Positions 12,641 to 22,190 of a DNA stretch of 64,000 bases are shown piece after piece. The position numbers and the translations under genes are program-made. Position 1 is the stretch's first letter. Each line of letters starts with the position of its first letter. A model generated the notes under the pieces. The model saw nothing but the letters and a program-made list of their open reading frames with translations. It ran no database searches and was not told the origin of the DNA. This DNA is from Setophaga petechia (Eukaryota; Chordata; Aves; Passeriformes; Parulidae), in NCBI GenBank assembly GCA_024362935.1, contig JANCRA010000003.1, positions 42,779,291-42,843,290 of the forward strand, read 5' to 3'.

Positions 12641-13212
12641 TGGGCCAGGCTGGGCACACCTCGTGGCTCCTCCGGCCGAGGTATTTGGGAGCTCGGAGCA
12701 GGGATCTTTCATTGCAAAAAGTCCTATTATTAGTTGCGGGCTGGGACAATGGAGGTCCCAAAGGCACCTGCTTTCATGAAAGCGAGAGAAAAGCCCATAA
12801 ATCCTGGAGGATCCAGCTGCCTCACTCCGGGTATTGTTGGCTTTCATAAGGAAAGGGAAAAGCTATTTTTCTTTTCAAAGGGGGGGAAAATCGTATTGAG
12901 TCAGCGGCCACTGATGCGGGCGTGTAAAATAATCCCGTTCTGATTAAGCGATCATGGAGCTGGAGGTAATCAATGTTACTTTTACAGCCAGGAGCGTTTG
13001 GCGGCCGTGACAGCGGGGGGAGAGGTTGGGGGAAGAGGGGGGGCAGAGAGGAGCGCTGTGACGGGGGAAGACGATGTAGGCAAACCTTGAGCCTTATTCA
13101 CCCTGAACCTCATTCTCTCAGCTCCCTCCCCCCTCCGTGGAAGTGTATCATACAGAGATCAGAAAGCTAGGGAGTGACGCCTTCTCGGTCCGCCCCAGCT
13201 GCTGGGTCCAGC

Positions 13213-13236
13213 GGGGGGGGGGGGGGGGGGGGGGGG
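13213..13236. repeat. Poly-G tract (24 G)
   Basis: Uninterrupted run of 24 G on the plus strand. It can form a G-quadruplex and is prone to length error in sequencing. Confidence 0.95.
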
Positions 13237-14168
13237 TCAGCATTTCAGAGGTGCCAAATTGGGGTGTGGAATCGGAAAGGCATAAATCAGCGCAGTCAGT
13301 CCCCACGTCCTGGTCCTCCTCTCCATCTGCACTCTCCAGCATCCCAATCCTGCACCACCTGCAGCCAGCAGCAGACCCGCTCTGTCCCCCTTTCCCGGGC
13401 AGCGCGGGGCTGGGATTCCGAGCTGGGCGAGCGCCCCGACCCCCCCGGGGCTGCCTGAGGATGCTGCGGCTTTAACCTGCCCTCAGGCCGTGGGGATGCC
13501 GCAAAGTGCTGCCGCTGCACGGCTGTGACAGCACTGTCACCAGAGCACTGTCAAAATGCTGGCTGGGAGGGCTTATTTCGGTTCGTGGGAGGGTTTGTTT
13601 CGTGTGATGTTGTTTTGCTTTTTACGTCTTTTAGGGCGAGCTGAAACTGCTGCTTTCCCAGAACTGTTGTGGGTTTGTCCTGTAAATCATTGCTGGGCAA
13701 GAGGTACCAGGAAGTGCTTCCCCGCAGTAGCCAGGGCTCTGGGCTCCGGGCTGGGGAGTGAGGGCCCCCGGCCGAAAGAAGGGGAGGGGGAAAGGGGTTT
13801 GCACAGCCTCAACAGGGGCGTCCCCCTTTGCTGAGCCCGCTGGGGACCCGGCCCGCACACACCGGTCACCCCCCGAGGCTGTCCCCAACAGAGACAGGCA
13901 GCGGCCACAGCCGCGATGTGGTGAGGGGGGGCGGCCCCGGGCCAGCCGGGCTCCTCCGGGGGGGCAGACACAGCCTCGGGAAGAAAGGGCGAACTGTTAG
14001 AAGTAACATTACAGCGTGCCGAAAGGCGAAGGCAGGGTGTGATGAAGGGCGTGTGCTCCCCTCATGCTTGGTTAACTCCGGCAGTACTCAGGAGTCTGAA
14101 CTTGTTTTTAAGGGAGAAGCCCTCCGTTTCCCTGCGGATCGCCCGCCCGCTTTTGGCGGCGGGGCGCT

Positions 14169-14192
14169 GGGGGGGGGGGGGGGGGGGGGGGG
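14169..14192. repeat. Second poly-G tract (24 G)
   Basis: Uninterrupted run of 24 G, about 160-180 bases beyond the predicted CDKN1C cleavage site. On the CDKN1C transcript strand it is poly-C. It lies in a GC-rich patch that extends from about 13.37 to 14.34 kb. Confidence 0.95.
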
Positions 14193-14354
14193 TCGCCCTC
14201 CCCGCGGCGGGGTCGCGCTCCGGGGTACCCGGGCCGAGGGAGGACCCCCTGCCCCGAGAGACACAGACGGGGCTGGGCTCCCCCGCCCCAGCCCCCGGGG
14301 CTGTCTCTGCCACCCCCCTCCCCCCGGACTTCCCCTTCAGCACACACCAAACAG

Positions 14355-15029
14355 GCTTGCGGCCGTTTCCTTTTATTTAATTTTATTATTGAAGTTGTGG
14401 CATTATTTGCAATGGCAGTGGTACAGACCGGCTCAGGATCCATTGAAACAGATTTGTCTTCAAGTAAAGTCTAAAAAATATTTTGATTCATAGCTACATC
14501 TTGTGAATGCAAAAAAAAAAAATCCACTATAAAAATAAATTTACATTTTGTGAATAACAAAAGCAAATATAGTGCCCTTTGGCTTAACCAAAAGAAAAAA
14601 AAAGACTATTGGATGTCAAAGTTATCCACGTTTCTGACATAAATAGAAAATATAAGTTAGTATAACTCTTAAAAAAAGTTTTGTACAAATATACACTTGT
14701 TTTTTTAATTTTTCCTTTTTTAGCACTGAGAGCTCAGCAGAGATTAAACATTTCTTATAAATGACTTTTAAAGCTTTACACTTCTGGCCAGTGTACTCAC
14801 ATTAGGCATAATACATTTCTATACAGAACGTCATACATTGCACTGTTGTACGATAACACTGCTCCGTGCGCGGCCGGCGCTGCGGCTCCGCTCCGGCTCC
14901 CGCAGCCGGGCCGGGCGGGCGCGGGGGGGTCCCGGCTCGCCGTGCCGCCCGCCCCGGCCCCCCGCGCCTCCGGGGCGTCGCGCCTCCCGTGGCGGCGCGC
15001 CTCTCCCGTGGGTGCAGTAGTGCAAAAGT
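14355..15029 (-). other. CDKN1C: CDKN1C 3'UTR exon with polyadenylation signal
   Basis: Five bases after the CDKN1C stop there is a strong donor (CAG then gtaaga; exon ends at 15165). A pyrimidine-rich acceptor (ttcttctccag) precedes 15029. This gives a 135-base intron inside the 3'UTR; mammalian CDKN1C also has a terminal non-coding exon. The last exon runs down to an AATAAA at 14377-14372, followed by a TG-rich stretch (TGTTTGGTGTGTG) typical of a cleavage downstream element. The cleavage point near 14355 is inferred. The 14.35-14.82 kb part is strikingly AT-rich, unlike the GC-rich coding exons. Confidence 0.75.
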
Positions 15030-15169
15030 CTGGAGAAGAACAAAAAAGAGGAGGGGGAAAAAAATAAGCAGGAGAAAAATAATTGGTCGTGGTATAGGAA
15101 GGAAGTAAGAGAGCGCGGCAGAAGGCGCCCGGACAGCCTCGTCCGCTCCCGGGGCGCGTCTTACCTGGC

Positions 15170-15831
15170 TCATCTGAGCCGCTTGCGGGGAGTCTGCTCA
15201 GCGGGCACGGCGGCGGGGGGCGCCGGGCAGCCGCTGGGGCGTTCCGCCGCCGCCTTGGGCTCCGCCGGCCTTTTTCTCCTCGCGAAGAAATCTGGATGGG
15301 GGACGGAGAGGAAAGAGGGGTCCGTCAGCCAGTGCGGCGGGACGCCCCCCGTCCCCCGCGCTCCCCGGCTCCCCACGCACCTGTGATGCGGACGGTCGGG
15401 CCCCTCCGGCGGAGCCGCATGCCGCGGCGGCGGGGCGCTGCGCGGTTCTCCCGGCTCAGGCGGCCCCCGGGGCCCTTGCCGGCGGCTGGCGGCGGCGGCG
15501 GGGAAGGGGGCGCCCGGACGAGGGGGACGCGGCACCGTCCCACCTGCAGAGTCTCCCGGTAGAAAGCGGGCACGGTGCTGGCCTCCACCTCCTCCCAGTG
15601 CAGGCGGCCGGGCCCCGGCAGCGGCGTGTCGGTTTGGAAGTTGTAGTCCCAGCGCCGCTGGTCGTCCTCCCCCATCTCCCGCAGGCGCTCCCGCAGCTCC
15701 CGGCCCAGCTCCTCGTGGTCCACCGGCCCGAAAAGGCTCCTGCAGACGGGGCTGCGGCCGTGCCCGACCAGGGCTCGCCGGGCCGAGAGGCGCTCCAGGG
15801 CGGCGGTACCGGAGAGGTGCACGTTGGACAT
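15170..15831 (-). CDS. CDKN1C: Cyclin-dependent kinase inhibitor 1C (p57KIP2), two coding exons
   Basis: Nuclear Cip/Kip inhibitor of G1 cyclin-CDK complexes. Exon A is 15831-15381 (ATG at 15831, donor GT at 15380-15379) and exon B 15291-15170 (acceptor AG just before 15291, TGA at 15172-15170); the splice falls in a G|AT aspartate codon. The product is 190 aa. Seen: cyclin-binding RSLFG (31-35) followed by PVDHEEL, the CDK-binding region with RRWDYNFQ (59-66), and VPAFYRETLQVGRCR (87-101), whose FY inserts in the CDK ATP pocket in this family. After a short Pro/Arg linker come the QT-box ITDFF (149-153), basic RRKR and the C-terminus EQTPRKRLR with a Thr-Pro site at 184. The FYRETLQVGRCR stretch and the QT-box/C-terminus separate it from CDKN1A and CDKN1B. 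Human p57 is 316 aa; the difference is mostly the missing PAPA repeat linker. Splice calls rest on reading frame and GT/AG sites. Confidence 0.96.
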
Positions 15832-15924
15832 CGCCGCCGGGCCGGGAAGGCGTGGGTGCCCCCCCGCCGCTCCTCTCCTGCCGTCCTGTCTCGTCCGCTC
15901 ACTCCTCGCGTTCAGACCGGCCTG

Positions 15925-16150
15925 CCTCCCGCCTTTGAACCCCTGCCCCCGGCCGCTGCCTTTTAAACCCCGCTCCCCGCGAGTGCGAGCAAAACACCAT
16001 TAGCATAATAGTGTTTCCCTGCCGCCGGCCCGCCGCGATTGGCGGGGCCCCCCCCGCCGCCCCCCGGCCCCCGGCGGCAGCGCTCCTGCCCGCGCCCTCC
16101 ATTGGCTGCGCCGGGCAGCGCCGCGCCGCCGGCGGCCGCATTGGCCCGCC
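15925..16150 (-). promoter_or_regulatory. CDKN1C: CDKN1C core promoter: TATA-like box and three CCAAT boxes
   Basis: On the minus strand upstream of the CDKN1C ATG there is a TATA-like TTTAAAAGG at 15967-15959, predicting transcription start near 15930 and a 5'UTR of about 100 bases. Further upstream are three CCAAT boxes in the same orientation (ATTGG on the plus strand at 16038-16042, 16101-16105 and 16140-16144), consistent with NF-Y sites. Between TATA and the first CCAAT lies ATGCTAAT-like DNA at about 15998-16010 that resembles a POU octamer. Everything sits inside a dense CpG island. The start site is inferred from the TATA-like box. Confidence 0.65.
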
Positions 16151-16329
16151 CTGGCCCGGCCCGGCCCGGGGGGGCGGCCCCGGCGCTGGCCCGGCCCCGG
16201 AGGGCGGCTGCCGCGCTCCCCGCCCGCTGCCGGCCCCCGCTCCCTTTGTCTGCCGCCGGCCGCAGCTCCGCTGCCGCTTCCAAGCCGGCGACTTTCGGGG
16301 TTGTTTTTTTCCCCCTCGCTCCGTGTTGC

Positions 16330-19300
16330 CTTTTCTGCGTGAAGGGTGCGTGTGGGGGTGTTTTTACTATTATTTTTTTACTATTATTTTGTTTGGGATT
16401 TTAATTTTTTTTTCTCCTCGAGGAGTGCCGCCAGTTTTTTCAGCATCCGTGGAGCGCGGGGGCTTGGGGCGGGGGAGGTGATGCTTGTGGAGGAAAACGG
16501 GATCGTTTCTGGCTCGGAGATTTTTATTACAGTGCTGCAAAACAAAGCGAGATGCTTGCAGATTTCAAAACAAGCTGAAGGCTATTTTTAAAAATAGGGC
16601 TTCTCAGCTGCATGGAAGTAATAACTTGCAGCCTTAGTGAATAGAAGTACATGAAAACCACAGCATTTTCCTTTCCTGACTTTAAAACCCACATAATACG
16701 TGTTTGTTCACTGCAGATGAACTAATCTTGCTATTGTGTTGCTAGGGATCAGCTGGCTTGTGCTTTACATTTTCTGCAGGTCACTGCAATCATTGCCTTT
16801 TGTTGTTTTGGGATGGAGGAGTATAAAAGGAAAAGAAGGGGAAGCATAATTGACACCGTGCTAAAATTGGTCCCAGAACATCATCACAGTGTTGATGTGC
16901 ATCTCAGAGGGTCATCGTGGCAATGATTTCATCTGCAGACAACAAGGGGAAAGAAGAACCTCTTTCATGCAGTGTGTTTGGGGACCCCCTCACACATGTC
17001 CCTATGGCTCTTGCCTTTGGGAAGTTCAAATCCTTGAGCAAAGACAACCTGGATGGTTTTATTTCCTAGAGGGAATGAAATTAATATTAAATCCTGGCTC
17101 TGCAGAAACTTCCCCGGATGCCTGCTTGCTGCAGCTCTGGAGGGGTTGCAGCTTTAGGCCCCTTAGGGCAATGGTGCCCACAGGTAGGTCTGCTGCAAGA
17201 AGAGAGGAATTTGCCTTTGCATCCATGCAAAGTCCTTGCCAGGTGCACCAAAGTCAGTCTGTGGTGTTTCCACATTTGTCCCACCTCTGTGACAGAGCAG
17301 CCCTCCAGCAGTGCTGGGGACCCTCAGTCCCGCACTTGCCATGCCAGTGAGGAGCTTGTGGCAGCTGGGACAGCCCCTGTCACCCCCAGGTGCTGCACCT
17401 TCAGTGGTGCTTCCCAAGTCTTCTCCCGCACCAGGAGGTACCAGCAGCACCCGTGGGTTTGGACCCACGGACCTGGGGTTGGCTGCTGCTGGCAGAGAGA
17501 ATGTTGGAGCCTGTCTCACTGGACAGGAAGGATCTATCCATGCTCAGGCTGCTGAACAGTGAGATGCCACGACAGTTTTGATCTCCTGAAGTCATTTACT
17601 GATGTTTGTGGGGACAGGTGCGGTGCTCGGTGGGGGTGTCTGTAGCTTGGTGATGGAGAGAAGATGCAGCCAGTGCCTTCGGGGTGCAGATTCCCACTTG
17701 TTTCCTGGCTGGCATGGAGTCACACCTGGTAGAAGATTTTCAGTGGTACAGACAGACCACTTTCATTTCACTAATGGTGATAGCACTGATGTTTTAAGAA
17801 ATGTGAGGACTTTTTTCTTTTAAAGATGCCTGTTCAGATGCTATGTTCTTAACAACCATTCTCAGTTTCCCAGGTGAGCTGGACAACCTACCCATGTGGC
17901 TGCTTTAGGTGAATATTACCCCACTGTCCTTTCTGTCCCAAAATGGCTCTTGAAGATGGCCATATGGAGGTCTCATGGCCCCGAGGCTATAATTTAGGGA
18001 GCAGGTAATGAAAAGTTCCTCATCACTAAGAGCGCATCATCTTAAAAAGCAGGAGGTGCACATCATTTAGGCACAGGTTTGGCCAGGAGAGGAGGTGTGG
18101 GTCTCACAAGCTGGGATGGTTGGAGAACATGGCACAGTGTTCACCTGGGGACTTCTCTCAGCAGCCATCAAATGCATCTCTTGGGATATAGGTTGGGGTG
18201 GTTCTAGGAATAAATGTGCTGTGCAGAGAAAATAATTTGAGGTCCTTAAGAAACCTGCTGGAAAAGTGCCCTCTATGCAAGACTCGAGCCAAAGGCAATG
18301 GCCAGGTCCCTGCAGACAGGAGCTCTTTGTGAGGAGTCCTTGTGAGCCTGCTGCCGTCCTCTCCCGGTGCCAGCGAGGCCAGCCCTTCCTGTGTTCTGCC
18401 TCCTTGATTTTAGACATTCCTGCCACGAAAGCTGCACCAGCAAGATCCCCTGCTGTTTGCAAGATGTGGGCGTGCCCTCTGCAAAATCCACGTGTTGTCC
18501 TTCCAAACCCTTCCCAGAGGTGAGCCAATATTTACGCAGTGCTTGAGGGAGGCAAGGAGCGACGGTTTCAACGCTCAGGAGTTACCTTGTGTGAGGCCGC
18601 TTCACCTTCCAGCTCACCTGGGAGGTAAAGCAGCTCAGGTTTGAGATTACCACCCCTGTTTATTTTAGTTCAGCTTCCTCACTGTTAATGCTCCCTAATG
18701 CTTTTGACTTGATTTTTTTGTCCCACTATCCATTTCGGTTTTAAGGTGGTGGTGACAGTCCTGGCCCCTTTCTGCTCACAAGTACTAGCACTGTTTGTTT
18801 TTCTTTTTTGTGTGGAGATAGAGAGCATCTAGCCCATCTGAGGAGGAAGTACTGTATGCACAGAGAGATGTTTTTAATTTAGTAGATCTGTGAACTCTCA
18901 GGCCAGAGGGGTAGGTTAGATCCTCTAAACCAGCAGTTTGCCTAACATGAGCCACAGAATCTTACCCAAGAGCTCCTACCACCAAGTCTATTAGCTTCTT
19001 TAGAAATTCCTGCTCCAGAACACTGAGCAGAGTAATTACTGCTAGGGTTAGAACAATGCCCCATGAAAATGAAACGTTTTTGCTCAAAATATCCAAGTCA
19101 TATCTGCTTATGTCAGGAAAAATAATGACTTTAACTAGTGTGTATTCCTGCTGGCTGTTCTGTTTCAAAAGGGTGAGGGGAGGGAAAAGCAAACTCCTTT
19201 ATGGCCTGTGCATCATTGCAAAGGGATTGCAATTGCAGGAGGTTTATTACATTTGACTATTTCTGTTTGGAAAGGGTCCAGGTTGACTGTCAGAGCCAGG

Positions 19301-21250
19301 GCTGAGTCTGATGGCTTGGCAGATAGGGGAAGAGAGGTCCTTGCACTGTAAACTGAGCAAGGAATAACCAAGGAGATTTGATAAGAAGTTATGGAGGTAA
19401 CAAAAGAGAGATTCTTGGTGCTGTCATTCTGATGGGGCTGGCTGTTGTGCAACTCCAGGTTAACTTATTCAGAAGAGAGGGTTTAGTGAGATGCTTATGT
19501 ATAGAGGCAAACAGTCCCTGTGACATGTGCCATGGAGGAACACTCTTCTGTCTTTTGGCAAGTCTTGGAGTGAACTTCTCCTGCAGCGATTGTCCTCAGC
19601 ATGCTGCCAGACAAGCAGACCTGTTGTTGGGCCCCTGAGGCTGCGAGGTTTGTGCTTTGCTCTCCTCTCATTTCCTTTAGTACACGGTTATTATCTACGC
19701 TCAGCAATGTTTAACTCAAGATTCTTCAACTGTTGTGTGATCTACATGTGATTGCTTCATTTCAGAATGTTATATCCCATAATTGCTTTAGCAGAGGCAT
19801 AGACCAATAGACATTGGTACTTTATCTCTTTTGCACTTCTCTTTTACGAAGCATGTGATCATAAGCAATTTGCATTTATACCAGTGGCAATTTTGCTTGG
19901 TACTTTGGAATCCTGCTTAAATAAACTGATTACAATTAAGGTTCAAGTTAGGACAGACTGCTCAATCTCTTCATCGAGGCTTTTCTACCACCAAAGTGGC
20001 AATTCAAATTATTCAAACTGGTATAGACTCAGAATTTTCCATTTCTTGACAAGGTCATAAAGTGTCAAATTACTAGATTTGATAACTGGGCAAAACCACA
20101 CTATTACAGGGGTTAAAATGGGTAAAGGAAATCTGAGCAGAACCCTGGAAAAATTCTGGAAGCTTTAATTCAGTTTGAATTGCTTTTTGTTGAGTTCTCA
20201 AAAAAACCCCAAAAATGAATAAGCTAATATCTCAGACAAAAAAGAATTTGCTTCATTTAATTTAATTTCCTTTAATTATTTTTTTATTATGCCTTCTGTT
20301 CTTGGTTATTAAAGGAAGAGCCAGCCTTGCTGTCCAGCTGCTGTGCATCATTAGGGTAGCACAAAGGTAGCAGTGAATTTAGCCTAATCTATTGATGGAC
20401 CTGCCAGTGCACCAGGGGCCATTGCATTCTCTCCTCACACTCCTCTTTTGCTCTTGCCATCCTGTTGTTTTACTAGATGAACTCCACTCGCCATCTGGCT
20501 CCTCATCCTGACTGGGAGCCTGGCTCGTTTGCAGGATGCTGTTATCTGGGAAAGCAGGCTGGCAATAGCAGGTACCAAGCCGCATTTTGAGCTCGCAGTA
20601 CGTACCTGTGGAGGGTGGGCCTTTTTTGCTTGCTGTCTGTGTAGTGATATTTTAGCAGTAGTTAAATGCTCCATTTATTTATATTCCCTGCTTTTCTGTT
20701 GGTGTAATTGCTGTTAAAGTCATGCTCCACGCTCACAGGTCCTGTTCATTGCCACTCTTTGCATTGAACTAGAGGTTTGCGTTTTGCTTGTTTTGACATT
20801 CCCCTTGCCTTTCATCTTGATCCACAGTAATATTATTTTTGGAGTAGCTTTTCATAGGTTATTTCTACTTTATGTAGGGGGAGGTAGTGGTGAAGGGGCC
20901 ATTACGCAGGTTTTATTTTTGGTTTCATGTTTCTTAAGTAAACAGGTTTTTTACTGCTGGTAGTCGAGTCCTGAAGGAGATCCTTCATGGCGTGGGCTGT
21001 TGAAGAGGGGAGGTCCCTGGTCCCCAAGCAAGCCCAAGAGCAGCGTTAAGTGCATCAGAGGCATCTTCACATGGACCCCAGCACATGCCTACAGGGAACA
21101 AAGCCTACAGAGTATGAAAAAACTCCCCAAAGCCCTAGAAACGTCATGAAATCTGACTGTGAAAGCAACACACACCCGAGAAGTGGATGCTGCCTAAAGA
21201 ATGATGACGACAAAGACCTTAAAAACAGCTTGAAGGGAGAGTTAAACGAG
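16330..21250. other. Upstream flank of CDKN1C, no gene seen
   Basis: Moderate GC, no recognised exon, no identified transposable element. Open frames here are short and unrelated to any family I know. Confidence 0.55.
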
Positions 21251-21254
21251 CCCA

Positions 21255-21650
21255 AGTTTTACTCGGCCCAGTCCGTGCGGCGCTGGCGGAAAACCGACCG
21301 GGGGAGCCGCGTTTGCTCTCGGGCCGTGCCCGCACCTTGTCTCTCCCCGTTCCGCCGGTCCCTACCCCGGTCCCCATCCATCCCGAGCCCCGTCCGGCGC
21401 GGCGCAGCCGGGATGCGGCGATGCGCGGGGCAATGGTGCCCTCTAATGTCGGCCCTGCCGCCTTCCCCGCTCTGCCCGCAGCACCCGGAGCATCCCGGAG
21501 CACACCTCAACCCGCAGTGCCAGCCCCCCTCTGCCCGCAGCACCCCTGCCTTGTCGGCGCCTTCTCCCGCCGTCCAGCCCCGGGGGTGGCTGCCCCCGGG
21601 GGACATGAGGTGCTGTTCGCCGCCTAAGGGGCTCCGGGCTGGGCTGTACC
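21255..21650. promoter_or_regulatory. Isolated CpG island between CDKN1C and SLC22A18
   Basis: About 400 bases of CpG-dense DNA with AT-richer flanks. It lies 5.3 kb upstream of the CDKN1C promoter and 10.8 kb before the first SLC22A18 coding exon. Since that exon seems to begin with a splice acceptor, this is the best visible candidate for the SLC22A18 promoter and non-coding first exon. No convincing splice donor was seen in or just after it. It contains a short duplicated segment (CTCTGCCCGCAGCACCC) at about 21470 and 21528. Confidence 0.45.
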
Positions 21651-21940
21651 TCGTTTCAGGCTCTCTGCTTCCCCACAGAGATCCCTCAGGGCATGGTTTG
21701 CTGGGGACACTGCTCTCCAGGCCGCCCTGGGCAGCTTTGGGGGAGCAGATTTTCATTCCATACGGTGTGTACAGTGCTTCTAGAGTAAGGAAATACATTG
21801 CAGCTGTAATAGCCATCCTAGAGACCACTCAAGTTGCTCCAAGTTTGTACAATTCTTTGGCAAAATTTATGAATAGAAGAGTACACTCACTTTACTTTGT
21901 GAGAAATTAGGGTTGAGGTGTAACTTGGCTATTGTAGACC

Positions 21941-22190
21941 CATAGAATGGCTTGCTTTGCAAAGGACGTTAAAGGTTATCTTGACATCTTCCACCAGAAC
22001 AGGTTGCTCAGAGCCCCATCCAACCTGGCCTTGAACATTTCTAGGGATGGGCCATCCCCAGCGTCTCTGAGCGAAGTGTACCAGTGTCTCACCACCCTCA
22101 CAGCAAAGAATTTCTTCCTAATATCTATTCTAAATCTTTTGGTTTAAAACCATTAGCCCTCCTTCTGTCATTGCCACTTCTCGAATATGA
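21941..22190 (-). mobile_element. CR1 LINE 3' fragment
   Basis: Reads as the reverse complement of a CR1 3' end: CATAGAATGG at the start, then TTGCTCAGAGCCCCATCC, GGCCTTGAACATTTC, GGGATGGGCCATCCCCAG and TTCTTCCTAATATC, all characteristic of avian CR1 tails. It is heavily diverged and 5' truncated. Confidence 0.9.

Larger units (their letters stand above)
10861..13370. other. Intergenic DNA, no gene seen
   Basis: Apart from the CpG-rich segment and the first poly-G run, nothing coding is visible. The stretch at 12900-12990 (GATTAAGCGATCATGGAGC; GAGGTAATCAATGTTAC) is rich in homeodomain-like TAAT/ATTA cores and may be regulatory. Confidence 0.5.
14850..16300. promoter_or_regulatory. CDKN1C: CpG island over CDKN1C promoter and coding exons
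   Basis: Very high GC with frequent CpG across the 5' flank, both coding exons and the start of the 3'UTR exon; CpG-rich sequence stops at about 16.3 kb and again where the AT-rich 3'UTR begins near 14.83 kb. In mammals the corresponding island is a somatic differentially methylated region in some species. Nothing in the sequence tells whether this one is methylated. Confidence 0.8.

Noticed and set aside
15325..15535. Readthrough of the CDKN1C first coding exon past 15381, and the alternative-frame ORF entering exon B
   Set aside because: The donor at 15380-15379 and acceptor before 15291 restore the family-specific ITDFF sequence; the readthrough tail does not match the family.
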